Source: Alphaproteobacteria bacterium (GTDB taxonomy: Bacteria; Pseudomonadota; Alphaproteobacteria; UBA6615). From it: a stretch of DNA of 64,000 bases. The translations under genes and the position numbers were made by a program. The notes beneath the pieces were generated by a model. That model saw nothing but the letters and a program-made list of their open reading frames with translations. It was not told where the DNA came from and searched no databases. The stretch is from contig JBDXCV010000009.1 in NCBI GenBank assembly GCA_039980135.1, positions 691,854-755,853 of the forward strand. Direction: 5' to 3'. Of this stretch, positions 9,345-18,138 are shown one piece after another (within the stretch, counting starts at the first letter, position 1; every line of letters begins with the position of its first letter).

Positions 9345-11117
9345 TCACCCGGCGAGCGAATCGTCCGCTGCGCGCGTCGGGTCGAAATGCGGGATCGCCG
9401 CAATGAGCGTTTTTGTGTAGGCGTCCTTCGGGCTGGTCAGGACTTCCGACGCGGTTCCCGATTCCACTATGCGGCCCTTGTTCATCACGATCACCCGGTC
9501 GCAAAGCAGCCGGACCACATTCAGATCATGGCTGACAAACAGATAGGTCATGCCCAGCTGGCGCCGTAGCCGATCAAGCAAGTTCAGCACAACCGCCTGA
9601 ACCGAAACATCCAGCGCCGAGGTGGGTTCGTCGAGGACCAGAAGTTTGGGCCTGAGGGCGATTGCCCGGGCGATTCCGACGCGGGCCTTCTGACCGCCGG
9701 ACAATTGATGTGGAAACCGGGTCAGCAAATGATCGGGCAAGCCCACCATGTCGGCCAATTGCCGGACCTCACCGTCGAGCGCCTCACGGTCCATCTTGCG
9801 ACCGAGGCGCCGAAGCGGTTCGGCGATGGCGTCAAACGCCTTGAAGCGCGGGTTCAAACTTTCCGTCGGATCCTGGAATACCATCTGAATATCGGCGCGC
9901 AGGGAGTGGCGTGCGAACTTGCCCACGGGGATGTCACCAATGGGATGACCATCGAAGACGATCTCACCTTCGCTCTGGGCGAGCAGACGCATGATCATGC
10001 TCGACGTGGTCGACTTGCCGCAACCTGATTCGCCCACGAGGCCCACGGACTCACCTGCATCGATCGAGAAATTTATACCGTCCACGGCACGAAACACGGG
10101 CACGGGACCCCGCTTCGCAAACGGCCAGATGCCCGAACGTTTTTCGGCGGACTCGCCGCCCCGCAAGACCGGGAATTCCTTGACCAACCCCTTCACTTCC
10201 AGGAGAGGCAACTGCTTGGCACCACCTGACGGATGGAGATGCTCGACCTTTGCCGCGCCGTCACCCAACGCAACATTCTCGCCACCCGCACCTTCGCTCA
10301 GCTCCGCCAGGGTCGAATCCCGCCGCGGCGTCGCGCGGATCAGGCGCTTGGTATAGGGGTGTTCGGGATTGCGAAACAACGCATCCGTCGCGGCGCTCTC
10401 GATCACCTCGCCATGCTGCATGACGACGATGCGGTCGCAATATTGTGCCGCCAGCCCGAGGTCATGGGTAATCAGGATTGTGGCCATCCCCCGCGCCTTG
10501 GCGAGTTCCTGAACCAGGTCCATCGTCGTCTTCTGGGTCGTCACATCAAGACCCGTCGTCGGCTCATCGGCAATCAGAAGCGCCGGCTCGCAGGCCAGCG
10601 CGATCGCGATCATCACGCGCTGACACATACCGCCCGACAATTCGAAGGGGTACGACCAGTAGCGTTTCTCGGGATCGGTTATCCGAACCTGGGCCAGCAG
10701 TTCGACCGCCTTTGCCTGCAACGCATCGCGTCTTATCAGCGTATGGCGCCGCAATACATCCTCGATCTGATGCCCGACCGCACGGATCGGATTGAGCGCC
10801 GTGCGCGGGCTCTGGAAGATCATCGAAGCTTCCCGGCCGCGCAACTCACGCAGGTCCTTCTCCCGCGCGCCAATCATCTCGAAGCCGCCGAACACCGCCG
10901 AGCCGCCTGTTACCTTCCCCGCCCTGTCCAGAATACCCATGACCGAATAGGCAGTGACCGACTTTCCCGAACCGCTCTCACCGACCACGCCAAGGGTCTC
11001 ACCCTTTCGCACGTCCAAACCCACGGACCTGAGAGCTGTGACGGCCCCCTCACGGGTGCGGAACTCGACCGTGAGGTCCTTGACGGCCAACAGGGGAATG
11101 GGCTTGCCGGCGCTCAT
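9345..11117 (-). CDS. Dipeptide/oligopeptide ABC transporter, fused DppD-DppF ATPase
   Basis: 590 residues with two complete ABC ATPase domains. The first has Walker A 46-53 (G-E-S-G-S-G-K-S), signature L-S-G-G-M at 160 and Walker B L-L-I-A-D-E-P at 180-186. The second has Walker A 362-369, signature L-S-G-G-Q at 472 and Walker B L-L-V-L-D-E-P at 492-498. Each domain is of the OppD/OppF type with the C-terminal P-E-H-P-Y-T segment in the first half. In most bacteria the two halves are separate genes; here a ~60-residue linker joins them. It overlaps the DppC-type permease gene by 4 bases and energises the importer encoded just upstream. Confidence 0.95.
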   Translation of the reverse strand: MSAGKPIPLLAVKDLTVEFRTREGAVTALRSVGLDVRKGETLGVVGESGSGKSVTAYSVMGILDRAGKVTGGSAVFGGFEMIGAREKDLRELRGREASMIFQSPRTALNPIRAVGHQIEDVLRRHTLIRRDALQAKAVELLAQVRITDPEKRYWSYPFELSGGMCQRVMIAIALACEPALLIADEPTTGLDVTTQKTTMDLVQELAKARGMATILITHDLGLAAQYCDRIVVMQHGEVIESAATDALFRNPEHPYTKRLIRATPRRDSTLAELSEGAGGENVALGDGAAKVEHLHPSGGAKQLPLLEVKGLVKEFPVLRGGESAEKRSGIWPFAKRGPVPVFRAVDGINFSIDAGESVGLVGESGCGKSTTSSMIMRLLAQSEGEIVFDGHPIGDIPVGKFARHSLRADIQMVFQDPTESLNPRFKAFDAIAEPLRRLGRKMDREALDGEVRQLADMVGLPDHLLTRFPHQLSGGQKARVGIARAIALRPKLLVLDEPTSALDVSVQAVVLNLLDRLRRQLGMTYLFVSHDLNVVRLLCDRVIVMNKGRIVESGTASEVLTSPKDAYTKTLIAAIPHFDPTRAADDSLAG

Positions 11118-11995
11118 GTGCGGCGCTGCGGATCGATCAGGTCACGCAGACCGTCCCCCAGAAGATTGAAGCAGAAGACCGCAAGCATCAGTGCCGCGCC
11201 GGGGAACAACGCCATCCACCATTCTCCCGAGACGATATAGGTCGCCCCTTCCGCCACCATGATTCCCCATTCCGGGGTCGGCGGCCGCACGCCCAATCCA
11301 ATGAACGAAAGGCCGGCCGCGTTCAGGATCGCCCAACCGAGATTGAGGGACACCTGAACCATCATCGGCGGCAGAATGTTGGGATAGAGGTGGAACATCA
11401 ACAGGCGCGCATCGGAGTTTCCGGCGAGCTTGGCCGCCGCCACGAATCCCGCATGGCGGCGCACATTCACCTCGGCACGCGCCACACGAACATAGAAGGG
11501 CAGATTGATGATCGCGGTCGCGTAGACGATGTTTTCAACGGTGTTGCCCAGGGCCGCGACGATGCCCATCGCCAGCACGAACAACGGAAAGGCCATGATC
11601 GTATCGGTGAACCGGCCAACCACCCGGTCGGTCCAGCCGCCATAATATCCCGCAAGGCTGCCGAGCACGCTGCCGATCGCGAACGAAATTGCCACAGCCG
11701 CCACGGCAATGATCAGATCCAGCCGCGTTGCGACGATCACGCGACTAAGCACATCGCGACCGAGGTTGTCTGTCCCGAACCAGTGCGCCCAGGACGGCGG
11801 CTTGAGCGCGTTGCCCGTCTCGCTGGCCAAGGGGTCATAAGGCGTGATCGCCGGCCCGAACACCGCAAATACGACCAGCATGAGGAACAGGCAGAAGGCG
11901 AATAGCGTGACCGGATTTTCAGCCATGACGTAGCGAAAATGCCGAATCCATTCGCCTGTACGGGATTCGCGGATATCGGCGGGTGCCGCGGTCAT
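11114..11995 (-). CDS. Peptide ABC transporter permease, DppC type
   Basis: 293 residues. It has a cytoplasmic N-terminal tail, a first membrane helix (~30-52), then the OppC_N-to-BPD_transp_1 arrangement with five further helices. The segment G-T-D-N-L-G-R-D-V-L-S-R is the DppC/OppC hallmark before the second helix. The EAA-like loop lies around R-R-H-A-G-F-V-A-A-A-K-L-A-G, which contacts the ATPase. It is translationally coupled on both sides, with 1 base after the DppB gene and a 4-base overlap with the ATPase gene. Substrate is set by the binding protein at 13040-14659. Confidence 0.94.
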   Translation of the reverse strand: MTAAPADIRESRTGEWIRHFRYVMAENPVTLFAFCLFLMLVVFAVFGPAITPYDPLASETGNALKPPSWAHWFGTDNLGRDVLSRVIVATRLDLIIAVAAVAISFAIGSVLGSLAGYYGGWTDRVVGRFTDTIMAFPLFVLAMGIVAALGNTVENIVYATAIINLPFYVRVARAEVNVRRHAGFVAAAKLAGNSDARLLMFHLYPNILPPMMVQVSLNLGWAILNAAGLSFIGLGVRPPTPEWGIMVAEGATYIVSGEWWMALFPGAALMLAVFCFNLLGDGLRDLIDPQRRT

Positions 11996-11996
11996 C

Positions 11997-13025
11997 TCAA
12001 CCCTCGATTCCGACCCGCGGGTCGATCAGCGTGTAGAGAATATCAATCGCCAGGTTGAGCATCACGAAGAGGACCGCCATCGACAGGACGAAACCCTGCA
12101 CGGCGGCGAAATCGGAGACGACCAACGCATTGACCGCAAAGGAACCGATGCCCGGCCAGGCAAAAACCTTCTCGACCAGAACATTGGCACCGAGCATGAA
12201 CGAGAAAACCATGCCGAGGGTGGTCAGAATTGGTAGCAGCGCATTTCGAAACGCGTAGGTGTAGAGGATTGTCCGGCGTTCCAGCCCGTTGGCATTCGCC
12301 GTGCGGATAAACTCGCTGCCCAGCACCTGAAGCATCGACCCGCGCGTCATGCGCGCCAGCGGCGCGAGTACAAACATGCTCATGGTAATCGCCGGCAGAG
12401 CCAATTGCGCGAGCGCGGCTCCAAAGGTTTCGAAGTCGCCGATCAACAGGCTGTCGATCAGATAGAATCCGGTCACCCTGGGCGGTGCCAACGAAAATAT
12501 ATCGAGCCTTCCGATTGGGGATGGCACCACATCGACGACGAAGTAGAAGACATAGACAAAAAACAGGCCTGTGAAGAAAACCGGCAGCGAAACACCGGCC
12601 GTCACGACCACACGGCACAGATGGTCGATCCAGGAGTTCGGGCGCGTTGCCGCCAGAATACCCAGTGGCAATGCAATCGCAATCGCCAGCACCAAAGCCG
12701 TCAGTGTCAATTCGAGTGACGCCGGCAGGCGTTCGAATATCTCTTCGACAACCGGCCGCCCGGTGCTGATGGAAACCCCCAGATCGCCCTGGGCCAGATC
12801 GATCACATAACCCCAGAATTGCTCCGGAAGGCTGCGATCCAGCCCCAGCGCGGCGCGGATTTCGGCGATCGATTTTTCGTCCGCGGCGGGACCGGCAAAA
12901 TAGGCCGCCGGATCACCCGGCAAGGCGCGCGTCAGCACAAACGTCACGATGACAATCCCGATCAGGGACGGCACTGCCTGCAGAAGCCGTCGCCCGATCA
13001 GAATCAACCTGCCGGTCCCGCCCAT
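11997..13025 (-). CDS. Peptide ABC transporter permease, DppB type
   Basis: 342 residues. The N-terminal R-R-L-L-Q-A-V-P-S-L-I-G-I helix and A-L-P-G-D-P-A are classic for DppB/OppB. Five more helices and the conserved loop S-E-F-I-R-T-A-N-A-N-G-L (the EAA-like coupling helix) follow. The C-terminus ends L-I-D-P-R-V, usual for this family. It forms the membrane channel with the DppC-type partner. It begins 14 bases after the stop of the binding-protein gene, within one operon. Confidence 0.94.
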   Translation of the reverse strand: MGGTGRLILIGRRLLQAVPSLIGIVIVTFVLTRALPGDPAAYFAGPAADEKSIAEIRAALGLDRSLPEQFWGYVIDLAQGDLGVSISTGRPVVEEIFERLPASLELTLTALVLAIAIALPLGILAATRPNSWIDHLCRVVVTAGVSLPVFFTGLFFVYVFYFVVDVVPSPIGRLDIFSLAPPRVTGFYLIDSLLIGDFETFGAALAQLALPAITMSMFVLAPLARMTRGSMLQVLGSEFIRTANANGLERRTILYTYAFRNALLPILTTLGMVFSFMLGANVLVEKVFAWPGIGSFAVNALVVSDFAAVQGFVLSMAVLFVMLNLAIDILYTLIDPRVGIEG

Positions 13026-13039
13026 GGGCGTATCCGCCC

Positions 13040-14659
13040 CTAGCTTTTCTTTGCCAGGGCGCGAGCATCGAGCTGGCGATGGAACCAGTACTCGTAGCCC
13101 GCCACATTCTTCTGCGTCGCGACGTCGAGGAAGGGCTGATAGAAGGGAATCAACGGCACTTCGTCGAACGCAATCTCGATCATCCGCAACACGTTCGGCT
13201 TGTAAGCCGGGTCACCCACTTCGAGCTTGAGCGTGCTGTTGACGAGCGCCTCGACCTCGTCGTTCTTGTAGTTCATCGAATTGAACAGATGACCGTGCTG
13301 ATACACCCAAAAGAAGTAGTAGTCGGCATAGTTCAGCCAACCGCCGAAATTCTTCAGATGCAGGGGCAGGGACTTCTCGACCAAAGCCTTGGTCCGCCAG
13401 TTGGCACCCGGAATCTTGTCGAGTGTCGACTTGATCCCAACCTTGGCGAGCCCTTCCTGAACGAGCAGCGCCGCGGGCTCCGACCAGTCGGCCAGACCGA
13501 GATTGAACGACAGCGGCACCTCGAAACCGTCCTTGTATCCGGCCTCGGCAAGAAGCTCTTTTGCCTTGTCATAGTCCGTATCGTAGGGGAACGGCTGCGG
13601 CCACTCCGTCGAGGTCGGTTTGAACGACGCGCCGCCGTTCATCTTTACACCCCGCCCGAAAGCGGCCGCCTCGAAGATGTCATCATAGGGGATCGAATAG
13701 GCGACGGCCTGACGCACCAGTTTCTTCTGGAACGGCTCGAAGTTCATGTTGAGGCCGAGCGCCGACATGGAATTCTCGATCGGTGCACCCTGCACCGAGA
13801 CCTTGCCGGAGTCCGCCAGTTCACGAAAATCCTTCGCCGGCAGATCGAGCGAAACATCCGCATCGCCTTTTTCGAGCAACGCCCGGCGGGTCGAAGCCGA
13901 CGGAACTTCACGAATGATCACCCGTTTGGCACCCGGAAGAGGTCCGCTCTTCCACTCGTCAAACCGTGTGTAGACCACCTGCTGGCCCGGGTCCCAACGC
14001 TCGAGCTTGAACGCACCGCCACCCAACGGCGTACGATGCAGATACTCGGCCGCCCAGGGGTCATCCGCCGTCGCGTGCTTCCTGGCTTCCTTCGAGTTGA
14101 TGATGATCGGCACCGGGACCCCGAGATCCGGGATGGTCAGTTTTGATTTCTCGATGAAATCGATCTTGAAGGTCTGCGCATCCACGGCCGTGAATTGTTC
14201 CGGCTTCAACAGGGATCCGGCCTTCATCTGCACGGTCGGGAAACCGCCAACGGACACGGCGCGATCGAACGACCATTTCACATCCTCGGCGGTTACCGGC
14301 GAACCGTCATGGAAGGTCGCATCAGGCCGTAGTTTGAAGGTCACCGACATACCGTCCGGCGCGAGCGTCCAGCTCTCCGCCAACTCCGGCTCGATGGTTT
14401 CGAAATCATACATGGTGGTCCCGTTGGCCAGCGTCTTGGAGCCGTAACCGACCAGCCGGTCATACAAGTTCACGGCGATCGCATAGCTCGGACGATTGGT
14501 ACCCTTGCGATGGATATCCATGCTGTTCGGGCCGTTTGCAAGCACCACGACAATCGTGTCATCGCGGCCCGCAGCGTATGCCGGCACATTCTTGAGCATC
14601 GGCAGCACGCCCGCGCCCATCAGCAATCCAGATGATTTCAGGAAGTCACGCCTCTTCAT
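13040..14659 (-). CDS. Peptide ABC transporter, periplasmic substrate-binding protein (SBP_bac_5)
   Basis: 539 residues. The N-terminus M-K-R-R-D-F-L-K-S is a twin-arginine (Tat) signal, R3-R4, with probable cleavage after A-Y-A near residue 29. The mature protein has the SBP family 5 features: L-A-E-S-W followed by F-K-L-R-P-D-A-T-F-H-D-G-S-P-V-T-A-E-D-V near residues 95-125. This family binds di- and oligopeptides but also nickel, glutathione, opines or glycosides, so the ligand is open. Tat export means folding before export. A strong AGGAG site lies 9 bases before the ATG. It is the first gene of the binding protein-DppB-DppC-DppDF operon. Confidence 0.93.
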   Translation of the reverse strand: MKRRDFLKSSGLLMGAGVLPMLKNVPAYAAGRDDTIVVVLANGPNSMDIHRKGTNRPSYAIAVNLYDRLVGYGSKTLANGTTMYDFETIEPELAESWTLAPDGMSVTFKLRPDATFHDGSPVTAEDVKWSFDRAVSVGGFPTVQMKAGSLLKPEQFTAVDAQTFKIDFIEKSKLTIPDLGVPVPIIINSKEARKHATADDPWAAEYLHRTPLGGGAFKLERWDPGQQVVYTRFDEWKSGPLPGAKRVIIREVPSASTRRALLEKGDADVSLDLPAKDFRELADSGKVSVQGAPIENSMSALGLNMNFEPFQKKLVRQAVAYSIPYDDIFEAAAFGRGVKMNGGASFKPTSTEWPQPFPYDTDYDKAKELLAEAGYKDGFEVPLSFNLGLADWSEPAALLVQEGLAKVGIKSTLDKIPGANWRTKALVEKSLPLHLKNFGGWLNYADYYFFWVYQHGHLFNSMNYKNDEVEALVNSTLKLEVGDPAYKPNVLRMIEIAFDEVPLIPFYQPFLDVATQKNVAGYEYWFHRQLDARALAKKS

Positions 14660-14989
14660 TACTGTACTCCTCTGTCAGACATCGCCGCTCCGAATTCATG
14701 AGTGGGTCCATTCATCGGTTTTGCGACGGATAGGTTGTGACCACGTGCCCGACACGGACCGCGCAGAACTCCGACGAGAGGTTTGCAAGAAGGTTGCCAA
14801 CGATGATATCCGGGCAACCGCTTGTATTTTCATGATTTTCTTGACATGCCCGTCCGGGAGAGAGGTTTCATCTCTGCCCGTCGAATGACCACCGGCGTGA
14901 CAACTGATTAATTTACATGCACTTGTCGCGCACAAACGGCGCCGGACCAGACCGTCGGCGTGGATAGCTGGTCGACACCGTATCGCCGG
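14660..14989. other. Intergenic region (about 330 bases), no gene seen
   Basis: This stretch lies between the hemerythrin-like gene and the start of the peptide importer operon, both on the minus strand. It must hold the importer promoter, and only the ribosome-binding site (AGGAG at the 14660s, minus strand) is clear. Short open frames here lack a ribosome-binding site and family wording. A TTGACA at 14842 on the plus strand has no matching -10 and no gene in front of it. No tRNA, repeat or clear terminator was seen. Confidence 0.6.
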
Positions 14990-15532
14990 TCAGGCGTTGA
15001 GGAGTGCCTCGCCCAATGCCCGATAGCGGTCACGCGTCGCGGCACCAAACAGGGGATCGTCCAGATCCGGCAATCGCGCGGCGATGGCCGCACGGTCTTC
15101 CGCCGAGAGAGATTCTTCAGCGCGCGGGAAAAAATCCGAATCCTCAATGTCCATGTGGCGCCGGAGGGCCACGATGTACCGCCGGGCGCATTCGACAAAC
15201 GCGTCGCGACGCATCGGTTGTTCCGCCGCAACCGCGACGGCCGCATCATGGAGTTCACGGGCCAGACGGGAAATCCTCGCATGCTCCGTCTCGAGTGCTT
15301 CCACCGATGATGCCGGGACCGCACCCGCTGCCTGCAGACCCTGAATCAGCAAATCCTCCACCGGGTGGTGGAACCGGTCGGGATATTCGAGCATGTACGC
15401 GGCGACGGCGGAAATCGTGTCCACGTCCGCATGGCCGCCCTCGGCCATTTTATCGACCTCACTCTCGAGCAACTGCATCAACGCACGCATATTCGCGTGG
15501 TCGTCCGCCAGTATTTGCAGGATGTCAGGCAT
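14990..15532 (-). CDS. Hemerythrin-like (HHE) domain protein
   Basis: 180 residues, a four-helix HHE domain. Probable di-iron ligands are H12 (D-D-H-A-N-M), the H-H-P-V-E-D pair near residue 54, E-H-A-R-I near 84, and H-M-D-I-E-D-S-D-F-F-P near 130. This spacing fits the hemerythrin cation-binding family that senses oxygen or nitric oxide or stores iron. There is no attached signalling domain. It is a single gene, divergent from the PIG-L gene. A part in nitric oxide or oxygen handling is possible and would fit the nar remnant at 20.5 kb, but the distance makes this only a suggestion. Confidence 0.87.
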   Translation of the reverse strand: MPDILQILADDHANMRALMQLLESEVDKMAEGGHADVDTISAVAAYMLEYPDRFHHPVEDLLIQGLQAAGAVPASSVEALETEHARISRLARELHDAAVAVAAEQPMRRDAFVECARRYIVALRRHMDIEDSDFFPRAEESLSAEDRAAIAARLPDLDDPLFGAATRDRYRALGEALLNA

Positions 15533-15608
15533 CTCGCTCTCCCGTCGTGCCTGATAATCAGTAGAGTGGCGTGCCGGCGCCCGCCTTGACCGAAATCAAT
15601 CCGGGCAC

Positions 15609-15636
15609 TTGGCCGTCGATTGACAGGCACTATGCT
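15609..15636 (+). promoter_or_regulatory. Candidate sigma70 promoter for the PIG-L gene
   Basis: TTGGCC at 15609-15614 and TATGCT at 15631-15636 are separated by 16 bases and lie 46 bases before the ATG at 15683. The -10 is a good match and the -35 matches at TTG only. This is read by eye and unconfirmed. Confidence 0.4.
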
Positions 15637-15682
15637 GGGCCACGCACCGAATGATCATTTCCACACGCAGGAGCAGGCCTTC

Positions 15683-16369
15683 ATGACCGACCAGACAAAG
15701 CCCCGTGGCGGGCTGCTGATCGTCGCACCCCATGCGCTCGATGAGGTGTTGGGTTGTGGCGGCGTTGCCACGCTGGCGACGGCGGCCGGGCGCCGGGTGG
15801 ATGTGCTGGTGGTGTTCGGCGACGGGCAGGGCCATGACGCCCAACGGCGCGAGAGCGCGCAGGCCGCGGCCGACATCCTCGGATACGAACCGCCGCGCTA
15901 TCTGGGCTTTCCGGAGAATCGCGGCGACACGCTGCCCCTGACCGAACTCGTAGCCCCTCTCGAAGCAGCGCTTCGTGAATACGCGCCGCGCGATGTCTAT
16001 ATCCCCTTCGGCAACAGCCTGCACGGGGACCACAAGATAACCTACCAGGCGGCCATCACCGCGGCGCGCCCGCTCCCGGGGTCACCGGTGGGTGCACTTC
16101 TGGCCTACGAAATCATTTCCTCGACCGACTGGGCCGTGGCGTCCGACGGCGCTTTCGCGCCCGACAGTTTCGTCGAGATCACGCCGGTCCTGACACACAA
16201 GATCGATGCGATCACCGTCTATGATTTCGAGATGCGCGACCCGCCCCATGCCCGCTCGGTGCAAGCCGTCGAACGCCTCGCCCGGCTCCGCGGCAACACG
16301 GTCGGTTTCGACGCCGCCGAGGCATTCATGACCCTGCGCCGGCGCGAACCGGCACAACGCGAAAGCTAG
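15683..16369 (+). CDS. PIG-L / LmbE-like deacetylase
   Basis: 228 residues from the ATG at 15683, which follows an AGGAG-like site; a longer frame from 15620 adds 21 unlikely residues. The Rossmann-like PIG-L fold is shown by the first strand plus the motif P-H-A-L-D-E-V-L-G-C-G-G (16-27) and the later H-G-D-H-K. Zinc ligands would be H17, D20 and the H of H-G-D-H. In characterised LmbE enzymes the motif is P-H-P-D-D-E, whose first Asp is the catalytic base; here that position is L19. It may still be active in a variant subfamily. The family removes acetyl groups from GlcNAc-type substrates. Substrate unknown. The stop overlaps the convergent molybdoenzyme gene by 4 bases. Confidence 0.85.
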   Translation: MTDQTKPRGGLLIVAPHALDEVLGCGGVATLATAAGRRVDVLVVFGDGQGHDAQRRESAQAAADILGYEPPRYLGFPENRGDTLPLTELVAPLEAALREYAPRDVYIPFGNSLHGDHKITYQAAITAARPLPGSPVGALLAYEIISSTDWAVASDGAFAPDSFVEITPVLTHKIDAITVYDFEMRDPPHARSVQAVERLARLRGNTVGFDAAEAFMTLRRREPAQRES

Positions 16370-17136
16370 ATCCCGGCGTACCACTCATAGCCGCGGTCTT
16401 CCCAGAAACCGCCGCGGCCCTGACCCACATTCGCGTAGTTGTCGACCACCTCGATCCGCGTCAGATACTTGGCATGCTTGTAGCCGAGCTGGCGCTCGAC
16501 GCGCAGGCGCAACGGCGCGCCATGGGCCACCGGCAATGGCTGGTCGTTCATGGCATGGGCCAGAATCGTTTGGGGATGGAAGGCATCGAACAGATCGACG
16601 CTTTCATAGTAGTTCCCGCTGTCCTCATAAACATCGTCGAGGCAGTGGAAGACCACATAGCGCGCATTGGGGGCCAGCTGCGCCTGCTCCAGGATATGCC
16701 CAAGCGGTACGCCGGTCCATTTGCCGATCGCGCTCCAGCCTTCCACGCAATCATGTCGCGTGATCTGGGTGCGCTGCGGTCGACGCTTCAGGTCGGCCAA
16801 TGACAAGCTCATCGGGTTTGCCACCAGGCCATCGACCCGCAAACGCCAGCCGGCGAAATTATTGGCGAGGAATTCCTGATACGCCACGCCCCCGGGCATG
16901 GTGGTGCCGTTGGCCTTGAATACCGGAGACATGTCCGACGCGCTGAACTCGCGCGCGAGCGGCTGGCCGGCAAGCAACGCGCGCTGGGCGTTGAGGGTCG
17001 CGTATTCGGCGGATTCCAGAACCCCCAGGAAGCCCGGTGCGCTCATCGCGCGGTATCCGGCGTAACCGACACCGGCAATCGCGGCGGTGGCACCGACATG
17101 CAGGAGCGAACGACGGGTGAGAAGCTTGCGGGTCAT
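16366..17136 (-). CDS. Tat-exported molybdopterin-dependent oxidoreductase (sulfite oxidase/MsrP fold)
   Basis: 256 residues. A Tat signal is present, with R8-R9 in L-T-R-R-S-L-L. The molybdopterin domain follows, and the molybdenum-ligating cysteine is C130 in R-H-D-C-V-E-G-W-S-A-I-G-K-W. The W-x-G-V-P-L segment and the later P-L-R-L-R-V-E-R-Q-L-G-Y-K block match the oxidoreductase molybdopterin-binding family. No C-terminal dimerisation domain is present, so it is the short form. The gene overlaps its cytochrome b partner by 4 bases. Together they should form a membrane-anchored periplasmic redox pair. The substrate could be sulfite, sulfoxides or another small molecule. Confidence 0.9.
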   Translation of the reverse strand: MTRKLLTRRSLLHVGATAAIAGVGYAGYRAMSAPGFLGVLESAEYATLNAQRALLAGQPLAREFSASDMSPVFKANGTTMPGGVAYQEFLANNFAGWRLRVDGLVANPMSLSLADLKRRPQRTQITRHDCVEGWSAIGKWTGVPLGHILEQAQLAPNARYVVFHCLDDVYEDSGNYYESVDLFDAFHPQTILAHAMNDQPLPVAHGAPLRLRVERQLGYKHAKYLTRIEVVDNYANVGQGRGGFWEDRGYEWYAGI

Positions 17137-18005
17137 GACTTGTCCTCCGGGGGCACGATGAAGCGGCCGGTGATCATGGAGCGAATTTCGTTGATGGGTC
17201 CGGCGAGCAGCACCATCGCCAGATGCACCACCACAAACGCCACCGTCGCGCTTGCGGCGAGGAAATGGATCGTGCGCGCCGATTGCCGGCCGCCGAACAG
17301 ATCCAGCATCCAGGGCGCGCTGGCGTTCATCCCCGGCGACATGGTGAGGCCGGTCATGATCATCACGATCAACAGCAGGCCGACTCCCAGATAGGCCCCC
17401 TTCTGCAAGACGTTGTACCGCTTGGCCGCATCACCTTTCGGCAGCTTCAACCGGGCGTGGTTCCAGATGTCGTGCAGAATGTGGTGCGGTCGCAGTTCGC
17501 GCCGTTCGGGCAGCAGGTCGCGGCGCAGATGCCCGTTAATCAGACTGCCCGCCACAAAGACCAGTCCGTTAATGACGAACAGCCAGGCAAAGAAGAAATG
17601 CCAGCGCCGGCCCGTGGCGAGATCGCGATTGGTCGGGATGGTGGCCCATCCCGGCATGGCGATAACCCGGACATCCCCATCGCTGTCGTTGGACACGCCG
17701 AACAGGCCGGTGGTCTCGATGGTGAGCGGTCCGATGCGGGTGAAGCCCGCGAGTTCGGTGCCCGGCCCGTCCGGGCGTGCGGCGAAGAACTCGATGAAGG
17801 CGGTGTCGTTATCGGCACCGAACTCACCCCAGTACAGCGCCGGGTGGGCGTTGAGAATCTGCAGTCCGCTCATCAGCAGCAACGTGAAACACAGCGCGTT
17901 GACCCAATGGGTCAGCCGGGTCACGACGCGATGGCGGTAGATGATTTCACCTGCCCCGGGTTCGCGCGCGGGCGCTTGCGTCTCCGGCGATGCGATCTGG
18001 GTCAT
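17133..18005 (-). CDS. Cytochrome b/b6-like (cytochrome b561 family) membrane subunit
   Basis: 290 residues. After a short N-terminal tail the segment R-H-R-V-V-T-R-L-T-H-W opens the first helix with a heme-ligand histidine. Four or more membrane helices follow, with further histidines in R-R-W-H-F-F-F-A-W, R-T-I-H-F-L-A-A and V-V-H-L-A-M-V. Between helices one and two lies an unusually long periplasmic insert of about 90 residues (roughly 50-140), absent from minimal b561 proteins. It is the upstream gene of the pair and overlaps the molybdoenzyme gene by 4 bases. It probably takes electrons from, or gives them to, the quinone pool for the molybdoenzyme. Confidence 0.88.
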   Translation of the reverse strand: MTQIASPETQAPAREPGAGEIIYRHRVVTRLTHWVNALCFTLLLMSGLQILNAHPALYWGEFGADNDTAFIEFFAARPDGPGTELAGFTRIGPLTIETTGLFGVSNDSDGDVRVIAMPGWATIPTNRDLATGRRWHFFFAWLFVINGLVFVAGSLINGHLRRDLLPERRELRPHHILHDIWNHARLKLPKGDAAKRYNVLQKGAYLGVGLLLIVMIMTGLTMSPGMNASAPWMLDLFGGRQSARTIHFLAASATVAFVVVHLAMVLLAGPINEIRSMITGRFIVPPEDKS

Positions 18006-18138
18006 GTTGCGGAATTCCCCGGTTTGTCGATGGACTGCATGGACACGGCGCGCGGCCGCGCCAAGGCCTCAGGAAGACAAACACCGCACCGCTCAAGAAA
18101 TTCCAGCCATTCCCGGGAAGGCCCGGAAGCCGCAGATG

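Noticed and set aside
14842-14870. TTGACA on the plus strand as a promoter
   Set aside because: No -10 at the right distance and no plus-strand gene for 800 bases.
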